A stretch of DNA of 64,000 nt. Origin: Bradyrhizobium sp. URHD0069 (GTDB taxonomy: Bacteria > Pseudomonadota > Alphaproteobacteria > Rhizobiales > Xanthobacteraceae). A program made the translations under genes and the position numbers. Location of the stretch: positions 1-64,000 of the forward strand of contig NZ_JNIJ01000009.1 of assembly GCF_000701345.1 (NCBI RefSeq), in the 5' to 3' direction. Below the pieces are notes generated by a model. It saw nothing but the letters and a program-made list of their open reading frames with translations, was not told the origin of the DNA and searched no databases. Numbering within the stretch: the stretch's first letter is position 1; every line of letters starts with the position of its first letter. Shown piece by piece: positions 17,716 through 26,305 of the stretch.

Positions 17716-18192
17716 GTGGCGGCCAAACGAACTAAGCGACCAATTCAACCGATCGTTCATCTGCCAAAGAATTCAACGGGCTTTTACGATCTTAGTATGG
17801 CCCCGAAATTGATCGTCGATGTTGCTCGAGAACTCGAGCCTGCCCTTATTGGAATTCCAGAGCGCGAGCTTGGGGGAAGCGTCTTTGAACGCGCTGCCAC
17901 CATGCGGTCTATCCGGCTGGCGCTGCGGGAGCTCTCTTTCCATCAGCCTGTCCACGTGTTGGGCGCGGGCAATCCAACGGCAATGGCCTTACTGACAGCC
18001 GCCGGTGCAGACAGTTTTGACGGTCTCGAATGGTGCCGGTTCGTGATGGACGGCGTATCAAAAATGCTTCACCACTTTCAGCACTACGAGCTGTTTAAAT
18101 GGCAGCACGTTATGAGCAACTCGCCGGTGATGAGGGCAGCGGCACTCGACGATAGACACCGGTCGACGGTGGCGACTTCCTGCCGTTCCTGA
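17716..18192 (+). pseudogene. Fragment of a tRNA-guanine-transglycosylase-like (DpdA/TGT family) gene
   Basis: The 158-residue frame starts at GTG with AAGGA six bases upstream. Residues about 40-115 contain GIPERELGGSVFERAATMRS, VHVLGAGNPTAMALL and GADSFDGLEWCR. These match the second half of TGT-fold enzymes, where the glycine-rich and GADxFD segments form the barrel around the nucleophilic aspartate. The first half is replaced by about 30 unrelated residues. The last residues after HYELFKWQ leave the family, suggesting truncation or frameshift. Relatives insert 7-deazaguanine into tRNA or DNA. No partner genes of a DNA-modification cluster are seen. Confidence 0.55.
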
Positions 18193-18329
18193 TGGAATAT
18201 CGCATGATTGTGGAAGGCGCGGCCGAATCGCTCGCTGACCTCGGAAGGCGGCATCCTCGATACGCCGCATTGCTTTCCGAACCCGCAGGTCCCGTGCTCA
18301 AGCGAAAACAGGTCCGATCCTTGTCTGCT

Positions 18330-18529
18330 CCGCGCGCGACAATCCGCAGCGCATCATCTGGCAACGGCCGCTGCAGCGCGTTCGCCTCGTCCCACGGCGC
18401 GCGCATCCAGACGTCGCGCTCCTCGTCGGTGGTCAGGATCACCGGCATCGCCTTCGGGTGGATCGGCTCCACGACCGCATTCGGTGCCGTCGTCAGGAAC
18501 CCGTAGACCAGGTGCGGGCCGGGTATTCG
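18330..18529 (-). pseudogene. 3-prime fragment of a SRAP (YedK/HMCES-like) gene
   Basis: The frame reads [20 protein letters not shown], continues through [20 protein letters not shown] and ends near ARGADKD. This is the conserved C-terminal half of SOS-response-associated peptidase (SRAP) proteins, including the catalytic PIHPKAMP histidine. The N-terminal half with Cys2 and the protease/abasic-site pocket is missing, and no start codon exists, so it cannot function. Full-length SRAP proteins crosslink to abasic sites in single-stranded DNA. Confidence 0.75.
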
Positions 18530-18546
18530 CTTAGACTTCCTGACAC

Positions 18547-19050
18547 TTACTTAGATAAACTTTGGCAATCAGAGTTTGAAATAATGAAGCCGCCCAAGTC
18601 GTTAGATTTTTGATCGCGATATACGTATTCGTAGGAAACTCCAATTCTGAGAGATTGCAGCATCTCGCTGTTGCAAACCTTCGGAAGAACTAGAGTGCGC
18701 ATTTGCGATGCAAAGGAAGTGGTGGGCCTCGATGCGGCCTTGCTTAAATCGACGACCATGTCGAATTGCACCTTGCTTCCAGCGTGACGGATTGCAACCA
18801 AAGTGGTGAGTTCGTCGATTTTCTTTGGTAGGGTCGGCCGTATTGCCTCTTCTGACTTTACTATTGCTGCTTCAATTGCTGCTTCAATCTTAGCCTGGAC
18901 TGAAATTAATCTCGGAGCCAGCAGGTTGACCATCAACAACCCAAGTAGAACCGTAGCCCGGAGCGTTGTCCATAAGAGCACGCGGGCAGTACGACGCACT
19001 TTTTTGCCTTGTGTCTGTTCCACTAGATCGGGGGCAGTATTTGCACTCAT
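18547..19050 (-). CDS. Hypothetical membrane-anchored protein
   Basis: The 167-residue protein starts at an ATG with AGGAGG seven bases upstream, a strong signal. After a basic segment (KKVRRTAR) one membrane helix (about 27-47, [18 protein letters not shown]) is followed by an alanine/glutamate-rich helix ([18 protein letters not shown]) and a soluble domain with two cysteines. It is likely anchored in the inner membrane with a periplasmic domain. No family is recognised. Its AT content is visibly higher than that of the flanking core genes, in line with acquired DNA. Confidence 0.65.
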   Translation of the reverse strand: MSANTAPDLVEQTQGKKVRRTARVLLWTTLRATVLLGLLMVNLLAPRLISVQAKIEAAIEAAIVKSEEAIRPTLPKKIDELTTLVAIRHAGSKVQFDMVVDLSKAASRPTTSFASQMRTLVLPKVCNSEMLQSLRIGVSYEYVYRDQKSNDLGGFIISNSDCQSLSK

Positions 19051-19164
19051 GCTCGCCTCCTAAGCGATGAAACCACTTTTGCATGCACCACCACCGAACG
19101 GAACCTCCGACGTGGACTTGTATAAAACATAAATGACCCATTGGTGCTGCCACGTTGGTGCAGA

Positions 19165-19457
19165 CAAAGGCAGCGGCGGCGGCTTGAAACTCGATATTTT
19201 GAAGTCGGGTATGCCAGCTCGTGTTGGAAAGGCGATCACTTCGCTGCGGCCATCGGGCTGCGGTCGATGCTCAAGGCTTCGCGCCGGAGATACCGGATTG
19301 GGCCAACGATCAGCACACACTCGCCGGGAAAAAGCTGGGGCGCGGTCTCGATCATTTCCGTAAAGAGGGCGCGAAGTTGATACCAGAGCCAACCGCACCA
19401 GACCCGTACATCGAGGAAGCCTACAGGCTCTGGGCCGTCAAGCAGCAGGGCAAGTGA
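19165..19457 (+). pseudogene. C-terminal fragment of a RarA/clamp-loader-like gene, frameshifted
   Basis: GDHFAAAIGLRSMLK lies in one frame and GFAPEIPDWANDQHTLAGKK in the next, followed by LGRGLDHFRKEGAKLI and YIEEAYRLWAVKQQGK before the stop. The same protein segment occurs in the fragment at 24594-25078, so the two are diverged copies. The longer copy shows an AAA+ clamp-loader or RarA-type collar pattern. This one has neither a start nor an ATPase domain. Confidence 0.5.
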
Positions 19458-20177
19458 CGCGGGCCGGTCTCGGCGTGAACGACCTACCGGGCTGTTCATG
19501 AACGGGCTCTAAATGCACCGTTCAGCCAGCATTGCAAATCACTTGCTACATTAGGCTGCTGGGGATTTCAGGGCCCAGCCCTGGAATAGCAACGTCACCA
19601 CGCGATCATATTCCGCGTGGTGGCGTTGTGCGTTTCAGAGTGGCCTGACATTGCGCGTTCGTGATGCATGGCCCTTTGTGTACCAACCGGCATAAAATTA
19701 AACCCGGAATGCGCGGAGTGAAATACGTTTACACGCCGCCGTCGCGCGGCCCCCATGAATTCACGCGCCTCAAAGGACCCCAGCTCCAATAGGAGGGCCG
19801 CTGGCGCGCGCTTGGTCCCTGCGTCGTCTCGCTACCACGTTTGGCCTCTCGCTGACCGCACCCGCAACGCCCAAGGGACATACGGTGCCTCAATTGACGT
19901 ACGGCCATTTGGCCGACCGCATCAACACCATGCACTTGAAAGACACAGTGGACAGCCATCCGCAGCATCAACATTGGGGCAGGGTGGCTGTCGGATAACT
20001 CCGCTTGCTCTAATACAACTTCGAGCGTTGGATACGCGGACTTTTAGCGCTTGCAGTGCTTCGAGCAGTCAATTCCGCTCTGATCTCACGTGAAGCAAAT
20101 CTCTATAAGCTTGTGCGCTCGCTTTTTCGCGCAGTGCCGATGGAGGACACGACAATTGGTCAGCATGGAGGGAGCAA
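19458..20177. other. Gene-poor interval
   Basis: This 720-bp stretch has short open frames on both strands with no ribosome binding site or recognisable domain. A segment around 19800-20000 can be read as a hydrophilic peptide (TPKGHTVPQLTYGHLADRIN) that recalls the end of a recombinase or transposase, but too little remains for a call. Confidence 0.5.
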
Positions 20178-21515
20178 ATGTCACGAAAACTGTCTCGACG
20201 ACAATTCGTAGCTGCCACCGCCGCGACCTCCGCAACGCTCATCACCGCGCCCTATGTGCGCGGCGCCTACGCGGGCGGCAGACTATCGATGGGGTTCTGG
20301 GACCATTGGGTGCCCGGCTCGAATAAGGCACTTGCCGATCTCGTCAATGAATGGGCGTCACGCGAGAAGGTCGAGGCGCAAATCGATTTTATAACAAGCC
20401 AAGGCAACAAGCTCCTCTTGACCATCGCCGCCGAGGCGCAAGCCAAAGCTGGTCATGATATTTATACCACGCCGACATGGTGGCCTCATACCTACGCCCA
20501 GCTGCTTGAGCCCGTAAACGACATCATGGTCCCCGTCCTCGCGGAGAACGGCACCGTGAACGATACAGTCAAATATCTGGGACAAGCCGATGGCAAATGG
20601 CTGGGCGTTCCGTCTTGTTTCGGAAGTCAGATAAGGGGGCCTTGCTCACGTATGGACCTGATGAAGAAGTATGCCAATATCGACGTTCAAGCGATGTATC
20701 CGGCAGGAGAGCCGCCCAGAGCCGAAAATTGGACGATGGAAGCTTTCTTGAAAGCCGCAGAAGATTGCTACAGGGGCGGCTTCCCGTTCGGCATCGGTCT
20801 GGGTGAAACACCCGATAGCGTGTCTACTGCGGGCGCTATTTTCCAGTCTTTCGGCGCAGAACTTGTTGACGCTAAGGGCAACGTAACGGTTAGGACCGAC
20901 GCCGTTCGGCAGGCGCTCGATTTCTATAAAAGGCTAATCGCCTTCCTACCGCCGGATGTCCCCGCATGGGACGACGCTTCTAACAACAAATGGTTGATTG
21001 CCGGCAAGGGAGCGCTAATCTTCAACCCGCCGAGCGCTTGGGCGGTTGCAAAGCGGGACGCACCGCTTGTCGCCGAACACTGCTGGACGCACGGGTTCCC
21101 TGCCGGGCCCAAAGGCCGCTTTACCGCATATGCGCCATTCTTCTGGAGCATTTGGGCTTTTTCGAAAAACAAGGATGCCGCGAAGAGCCTGCTCGTACAT
21201 CTCTCGCGGCCCTCCTCAATCGAGAAACTGGTCGTGGCCAGCGGCGGCTATGACTTGCCACCCTACGAGAGCCTCACGATGTTGGAGGTCTGGGCAGAAG
21301 CGGGCCCGCCGAAGGGCACCCTTTTTCATTATCCCAACCCTTACAACCACCAGAAGCTATCACTCGCAGGCTCTCCAGCCCCGCCAAAAGTTGCGCAGCA
21401 GATCAGCGCGCATGCGACTATGACTAAGATGTGCCTCCGGTACTTCCAAGGCGAGGCGATGGAGAAGACGCTTGCGTGGGCGGAAGGCGAGTGCGAAGGC
21501 TTCATGCGTCGTTGA
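20178..21515 (+). CDS. Tat-exported ABC-transporter solute-binding protein, family 1 (orphan)
   Basis: The 445-residue protein starts at ATG after GGAGGG. It opens with a twin-arginine signal, MSRKLSRRQFVAATAATSAT, with probable cleavage near residue 32 (AYAGG). The mature part has the layout of extracellular sugar-type (family 1) binding proteins: VEAQIDFITSQGNKLLLTIA, DIYTTPTWWPHTYAQLLEPV, and the tryptophan-rich cleft residues. The ligand is unknown. No permease or ATPase gene accompanies it; the flanks are repeat debris upstream and an unrelated gene downstream. It may serve a transporter elsewhere or be left over from a lost operon. Confidence 0.85.
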   Translation: MSRKLSRRQFVAATAATSATLITAPYVRGAYAGGRLSMGFWDHWVPGSNKALADLVNEWASREKVEAQIDFITSQGNKLLLTIAAEAQAKAGHDIYTTPTWWPHTYAQLLEPVNDIMVPVLAENGTVNDTVKYLGQADGKWLGVPSCFGSQIRGPCSRMDLMKKYANIDVQAMYPAGEPPRAENWTMEAFLKAAEDCYRGGFPFGIGLGETPDSVSTAGAIFQSFGAELVDAKGNVTVRTDAVRQALDFYKRLIAFLPPDVPAWDDASNNKWLIAGKGALIFNPPSAWAVAKRDAPLVAEHCWTHGFPAGPKGRFTAYAPFFWSIWAFSKNKDAAKSLLVHLSRPSSIEKLVVASGGYDLPPYESLTMLEVWAEAGPPKGTLFHYPNPYNHQKLSLAGSPAPPKVAQQISAHATMTKMCLRYFQGEAMEKTLAWAEGECEGFMRR

Positions 21516-21653
21516 AGACGGGGATGGTACGGCCGAGCAACGCGACATCCAGGTCTTGTATCGCACTGCCTCCGCATGTCGCTGCGCTCATGCGGGCTAC
21601 TCGCTGGAAATGGACCCCGAACAACCATGCGCCTGCCCGCGGCGTGCCGCGTC

Positions 21654-23201
21654 TTACCACGACCAGCCCGGTTGCACCTGTTGATAGTACTGCCCGCCGC
21701 GCCGGCGCGTATTGGCAGGCGGTTGGGGGTTCGAATTGGGTTGGAAAAAGGGGAAGAAGCTGTCGGCGCCCCAGTCGTTGCCGCCCGCAACGAGGACATC
21801 GGGCGTGCGCGGGCGCGTAATGAAGCCGCCCTGGGGCTGGTTGCTAAGCACCGCGATGAACTCGGTTCGATAGTTGGTCTCGCGGCTCAGCGGCTCGTCC
21901 GAGACGATGATCGAGGATCGCGGCAATGCGGTCGGCGCGATGCGATCGAGCACATCCTGCGGGATGGTGATGCGGTCGAGCGCGTTCCTGGCGTCGTCCC
22001 CGTGGTCGATCGTGACCGCGGTCCAGCGCAGGCCCGCGTCGTTGCGCGCCACCGCCGTGAACACATGCGTGCCGATCCGCTTCTCGGGATTGCGGATCGT
22101 GACCGGAACCTCGATGGTCGCATCGAACACCTCGCCGCCCCCGTCCGGCGCCGGCTTGCGCGTGGTGCGCCGCACGTAAAGCTTCTGCGTCGCGCGGCTA
22201 ATGTAGACCGAGACCGGCTCGAGCGCGAGCTTCGCCTCGCTCGCTGCTTTGGCGGTGTCGGGCTTCCTCGTCTGGGCCGCTTTGGCGGTGTCCTTTGCGG
22301 CGGCGGCTGCTTCGAGCTTCGATTTCGCGTCGGCCCTGGCGGTGTCGAGCTGCGTCCCTAGGTCCGCCGCCCTGGCGGCCACCTTTTGCTTGAGGTCCTC
22401 GGCCCGCGCCTTGGCCTCGTCTGTCTTGGCCGCGGCGAGCACTTTGTCGGCGTAGGCGAGCTCGGCGTCGGCGCGGGTCTTGAGCCCTTCCAGCTTGCGC
22501 AGCGACGCCGCGAGCGAAGCTGTCTCGCGCGCCGCGGTCGCGGCGGCCTTCTTCGTTTCGTCGGCCGTCTTTGCGGCCTCCGCGGCCTCGCGGACAAGCG
22601 TCTCGGCACGCGCGGGAGCCGCCGCGACCGCCTTCGCATTCGGCACCAATAGTGCCGGGTGGGAGAACTCAACCGGGGCCGCGTCGTTCGGCGAGATGAT
22701 CACCCGCATACCGATCCGCGTCTTGTCGAACAGCTTCTCAGCAAAGCCGTAAGGCATCCGCACGCAGCCGTGCGAGGCCGCATATCCGGGCAGCGGCCCG
22801 CCGTGCAGCGCGATTCCGTTCCACGTGATGCGCTGCATGTTCGGCATCTCGGCATCGTCATACATGTTCGAGCGGTGGTCCTCGTTCTTTTCGACGACGG
22901 CGAAGACGCCGGCTGGCGTCTCGCGTCCCGTGGTGCCGGTCGACACCGGCGCGCGCAGGATCCAGCCCTCGGCGTCGTAGAAAGTGACCTGCTGGGTCTT
23001 GATCGACACGATCGCCATGATCGGCTCGCCTGCATCGCGCGGCGCCGTCGCCTCGGTGGGTGCCGCGGGGCGCGCCTGTCTCGCCGCGGCGCCGGCGGTC
23101 AGCGCCGTGTGTGCGGCCAACGCCACGAGCGTAACAATGGCGAGAAGCCCCCAACGCCGTATCTCCACGGTAGGTTGCGCCGTCGCAAATCGAATTGCCA
23201 T
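21654..23201 (-). CDS. L,D-transpeptidase (YkuD domain) with long Ala/Lys-rich helical region
   Basis: Read from the ATG at 23201 (GGAG upstream) the protein has 515 residues. A signal or membrane segment (about 18-38, WGLLAIVTLVALAAHTALTA) is followed by the YkuD domain (about 60-190) with the active-site signature HGGPLPGYAASHGCVRM. The cysteine attacks meso-diaminopimelate stems to form 3-3 peptidoglycan or lipoprotein crosslinks. Residues about 195-300 are an Ala/Lys/Glu-rich coiled coil. The C-terminal region (about 305-430) is a second conserved module, ending in a Pro/Gln-rich tail. It stands alone. The target (peptidoglycan or outer-membrane anchoring) is inferred. Confidence 0.9.
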   Translation of the reverse strand: MAIRFATAQPTVEIRRWGLLAIVTLVALAAHTALTAGAAARQARPAAPTEATAPRDAGEPIMAIVSIKTQQVTFYDAEGWILRAPVSTGTTGRETPAGVFAVVEKNEDHRSNMYDDAEMPNMQRITWNGIALHGGPLPGYAASHGCVRMPYGFAEKLFDKTRIGMRVIISPNDAAPVEFSHPALLVPNAKAVAAAPARAETLVREAAEAAKTADETKKAAATAARETASLAASLRKLEGLKTRADAELAYADKVLAAAKTDEAKARAEDLKQKVAARAADLGTQLDTARADAKSKLEAAAAAKDTAKAAQTRKPDTAKAASEAKLALEPVSVYISRATQKLYVRRTTRKPAPDGGGEVFDATIEVPVTIRNPEKRIGTHVFTAVARNDAGLRWTAVTIDHGDDARNALDRITIPQDVLDRIAPTALPRSSIIVSDEPLSRETNYRTEFIAVLSNQPQGGFITRPRTPDVLVAGGNDWGADSFFPFFQPNSNPQPPANTRRRGGQYYQQVQPGWSW

Positions 23202-23410
23202 GCCATGCTCCGGTGGAAATGCCCGTCCGCGCCTGCGTCGATTCAAGTGTCATATACCACAGCCCGCGCAGGAGGAAGCGCGGCTGAAGTTCGCAGATAT
23301 TGCTGCAAAACTGCCAAAATGCCGATCGGCTAATTTTCCGCGAAAAGACGAAACGAGCGACAATCGTCGATCAATGCAGCCTCAAACCCGTTACCGGAAT
23401 CACAGAGGGA

Positions 23411-23626
23411 ATGCGCGTGCGTGCGCGGGAGGCCGAGCAAGAATGGCGGGCGGAGCGCGGCTTCGCAAAAAAGGGACCGCTGCCGAAGAAACGACCGTCA
23501 AAACTCAGGCCGCAGCCGCCGGAGCGCAAGGAAGTCGAACGCAGACAGCAACGCCGTCAGCAACGGATCGAGCGCGGGGTTCTGCGGCTTCCGCTGTTAA
23601 AGTGTGTCGGGCCGGTGCTTGAATAG
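23411..23626 (+). CDS. Possible small basic protein
   Basis: A 71-residue frame begins MRVRAREAEQEWRAERGFAK and is very rich in Arg, Lys, Glu and Gln (RRQQRRQQRIERG). GAGGGA lies only two bases before the ATG. The composition could equally come from GC-rich non-coding DNA. Nothing else gene-like is seen in 23202-23723. Confidence 0.25.
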   Translation: MRVRAREAEQEWRAERGFAKKGPLPKKRPSKLRPQPPERKEVERRQQRRQQRIERGVLRLPLLKCVGPVLE

Positions 23627-23723
23627 CAACGCCGCCGGTCAGCCGTTTGGGAGCTGGCCGACGACGCCGACCAAAACAGATGGCGGGAGCCATCACGGCA
23701 CTGTAGCACGACAACGATGGATC

Positions 23724-24115
23724 ATGACCATGAACCGCCACCAGCGCCGCAGCGATCTGCGGTGTTTCAAGCGCGAGGCGCACAGAGCGCACCTTGTGAC
23801 GCACCTGATCGCCGCTGATGCGCCGCTCGACGGTCATCCGCTGCTTTCACACGGGCTTTCGTATTGGCGCAGCAACATCCAGCAGCGGCGACCGTTCTGC
23901 CCCGCATGCAGGGCCAGCTTTGCCGACGATGCGCATCCTGGCGCGTTCTTGTTCGCGACACCAGCCGTCGCGCCGACATCGCGAGCGTCTCGGCGTTCTG
24001 CGACCAGTGCTGGCATGATCTGCCGCCCGAGGTGATCGAGCGCGAGGCAGCGCGCGTGCTGCGGCGCTTGATCCCCGGCGGAAGGTTTCTCGATCATCAG
24101 GACACACGACGATGA
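23724..24115 (+). pseudogene. Frameshifted homologue of the CxxC mobile-element protein
   Basis: The first frame reads MTMNRHQRRSDLRCFKREAH and continues through RRPFCPACRASFADDAHPGA to FATPAVAP. The continuation CDQCWHDLPPEVIEREAARV and GGRFLDHQDTRR is in another frame; the switch lies near 23950-23980. Joined, they align end to end with the intact protein at 1830-2216, including both CxxC pairs. The gene is therefore a broken paralogue, and its last bases enter the 489-bp repeat. Confidence 0.7.
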
Positions 24116-24584
24116 AGCCGGACACTGTGGCCAGATGACTGGGATCAGCGAGCGATGCTGGCACGAAGTGGTTTATAACTATCTCGGCTTACTGCGGCCA
24201 ATCCGTGTAGAGCATGATCCCGATCATAATCATCGAGCCGACTGCGACCACCACCGAGCAGATCACCGGCAACTCTTCGAGCACGGCGACAACGCCCGCC
24301 CGCCCGCTAAGAGTTCTCTTCATATGCGCGAAACGCCAGCCTGCCACACCCATTCGGAAACTCCGTTTGGCCCCCAGCAGCGGCGGTCTAACTCTATCAA
24401 CGCAAAGCGCGTGCCTGACTATAGCCGATTCGGGTGTACCCTTGGATCAAGGTGAAGAAACCCTTCAGCCCTATTGTCAGGGCGGGTGCTGCTTCTGCGG
24501 CAAGGCCCGTCGCGCACAAGGTCGAGGAAACGATCTTCTCCGACAAGCCGCTGCCGATCCGCCACCCGCTCACGAGCTACATCT
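24096..24584. repeat. 489-bp inverted duplication, copy B
   Basis: This is the partner of 1361-1849, in opposite orientation, gap-free with 13 base differences counted. Its right edge joins a RarA-like fragment, whereas copy A joins an HTH-like gene. Confidence 0.95.
24189..24353 (-). CDS. 54-residue predicted membrane protein (copy B)
   Basis: This is the counterpart of the plus-strand frame in copy A. It begins MGVAGWRFAHMKRTLSGRAG, keeps the hydrophobic VICSVVVAVGSMIMIGIML, and ends YTDWPQ. The start, GGAGT signal and stop are all conserved. It is isolated among pseudogenes here. Function is unknown. Confidence 0.45.
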   Translation of the reverse strand: MGVAGWRFAHMKRTLSGRAGVVAVLEELPVICSVVVAVGSMIMIGIMLYTDWPQ

Positions 24585-24593
24585 CTCGATGGC

Positions 24594-25078
24594 TGCAAAC
24601 GCCTTGAGATCATCTCCCACGAGGACATCGACACTCAGGCCGACCCGGTTATCGTGCCGTTCGTCGCGACTGCCGTCGCGCAGGCGATGCGATGGTATGA
24701 CCCCGAGAAGCTGGGCGCATCGCGGTTGGCTATAGGCAATGCGATCCGGTTGATGTGCCGCGCCCAAAGAGCCGTGAGGGCGATCACTTCGGTGCGGCGA
24801 TCGGGCTGCGGTCACTGCTTGAGAGCTTTACGCCGACGATCCCCGAGTTCGCGCTCGACCAGCACACACTCGCCGGGAAAAAGCTGGGCCGTGGTCTCGA
24901 TCACTTCCGCAAGGAAGGTGCGAAGCCGGTACCGGAGCCGACAGCACCGGACCCGTACATCGAGGAAGCCTACAGGCTCTGGGCGATCAAGCATGCGCGC
25001 CCGATGACAGGCTCCGCGACGAAGCAATCCATCTATCCTCGGGCGGAAGCGTGGATTGCTTCGCTGCGCTCGCAATGA
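24594..25078 (+). pseudogene. RarA/clamp-loader-like C-terminal fragment, frameshifted
   Basis: The first frame reads CKRLEIISHEDIDTQADPVI, AVAQAMRWYDPEKLGASRLA and IGNAIRLMCRA. The next frame continues PKSREGDHFGAAIGLRSLLE, DQHTLAGKKLGRGLDHFRKE and YIEEAYRLWAIKHA. The loss of one base in the run after MCRA explains the switch. The pattern RLEII-x-x-ED ... DP ... A-x-x-A ... G ... A-x-KS resembles the collar domain of RarA/MgsA AAA+ proteins. The N-terminal ATPase is absent, cut at the duplication edge. A dispersed repeat supplies the final residues. Confidence 0.5.
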
Positions 25079-25080
25079 CG
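25014..25080. repeat. REP-like dispersed palindromic repeat
   Basis: GAAGCAATCCA (25021-25031) and its exact complement TGGATTGCTTC (25052-25062) flank a 20-bp loop, and CGCTGCGCTCGCAATGACG follows. The sequence TGGATTGCTTCGCTGCGCTC is a familiar multi-copy motif in alphaproteobacterial genomes. It lies between the RarA-like fragment and the start of the core-like region. Confidence 0.7.
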
Positions 25081-25103
25081 ATCTCAATCGCCACAGCGTC
25101 CGG

Positions 25104-26072
25104 CTACAGCGTCACCACAATCTTGCCGAGATGCCGGTTGGCTTCCATGTGCTCGAACGCCTTGCCGATATCGTCGATTGCAAACACCCTGTCGATCGGC
25201 AGTTGCAGTTTGCGCGATTCCACCGCCGGCCAGATATCCTTGCGGACTTCGTCAAAAATCTCGCGGATCTCCTCGATCGAGCGGGTGCGGAAGGTCACGC
25301 CGATATAGTTGATGCGGCGCGCGGCGTGCAGGTCGAAGTTGAAATCAGCATGGGTGCCGCCGAGCCTGCCGACATTGACGATACGGCCCTTGATCCTGGT
25401 GGCCGCGAGATTCTGGCTCGCGACCTTGCCCGAGACCTGATCGACGATCAGGTCGACGCCTTCGCCGCCGGTAGCCTTCAGCACTTGGTCGACCCAACCG
25501 GGGTCGCTGGAATCCACCGCCAGGTCGGCGCCAAATTCCTTCAGCCGGCCGCGGCGCATCGCATCAGTTGAAGATCCGATGACCATCTTGGCGCCCTTGA
25601 GCTTTGCGATCTGCAGCGCCATCAGGCCGACGCCGGAGCTTGCGCCTTGAATCAGCACGGACTGGCCGGGCTGCAGGGCGCCGTTGGTAACGACCGCATT
25701 GTGCATGGTGGTGAGCGCGATGGGCAGGGTGGCAGCTTCCTCAAAGTTCATATTTGAGGGTGTGCGAAACAGCCGGCCGTGATCGGCGAGCGTATACTCC
25801 GCAAAGGCGGCAGCGCCGGAGCCCATCACCTTGTCGCCCGCTTTAATGCCTTTGGCTTGCGGTCCGACCTCGGCGACCTCGCCCGCCCATTCCATCCCCA
25901 GCACGGCGCCGACGCCGCCGGCGCTGCCATGGGCATGGCCTTTGGTCATGCCGAGGTCGGCGCGATTGAGGCCGCAGGCGCGCACGCGAACCAGAACCTG
26001 CGTGCCCTTCGGCGCGGGTTTTGGGACATCGGTGATTGCAGTGCCATTGGCGCCGTAGACATAAGCCTTCAT
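25104..26072 (-). CDS. Zinc-type alcohol dehydrogenase / NADPH:quinone reductase family (MDR) protein
   Basis: This 322-residue cytosolic oxidoreductase has the GroES-like domain first (CGLNRADLGMTKG, GMEWAGEVAEVG), then a Rossmann fold with the NADPH motif GASSGVGLMALQIAKLKGA near 145-163. The catalytic-zinc cysteine/histidine pairs are missing, which places it with quinone oxidoreductase-like members rather than true alcohol dehydrogenases. AAGGA precedes the ATG. It is next to the ketopantoate reductase-like gene on the same strand, with 233 bp between. Substrate is unknown. Confidence 0.85.
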   Translation of the reverse strand: MKAYVYGANGTAITDVPKPAPKGTQVLVRVRACGLNRADLGMTKGHAHGSAGGVGAVLGMEWAGEVAEVGPQAKGIKAGDKVMGSGAAAFAEYTLADHGRLFRTPSNMNFEEAATLPIALTTMHNAVVTNGALQPGQSVLIQGASSGVGLMALQIAKLKGAKMVIGSSTDAMRRGRLKEFGADLAVDSSDPGWVDQVLKATGGEGVDLIVDQVSGKVASQNLAATRIKGRIVNVGRLGGTHADFNFDLHAARRINYIGVTFRTRSIEEIREIFDEVRKDIWPAVESRKLQLPIDRVFAIDDIGKAFEHMEANRHLGKIVVTL

Positions 26073-26305
26073 GACGTGATTCCTTTGGGTCGGGATGAAA
26101 GCCGCTATTCAGCGGCCTGACGGCGCGGACCGGACATCATGCCTTCCAGCAGTTCGGTAAATCGCGTCTTTATCATTTCTGATCCCTGACTATTTCCGCG
26201 ACGCGGGCACCCGCGCACGCCTGCCGTTTCTGAATTTTCGGGCAGCAGGATGCCGTCACGCCCCGGAAATGTCCACGGGGCCCAATAGAGGTCAGGACAA
26301 CGCGA

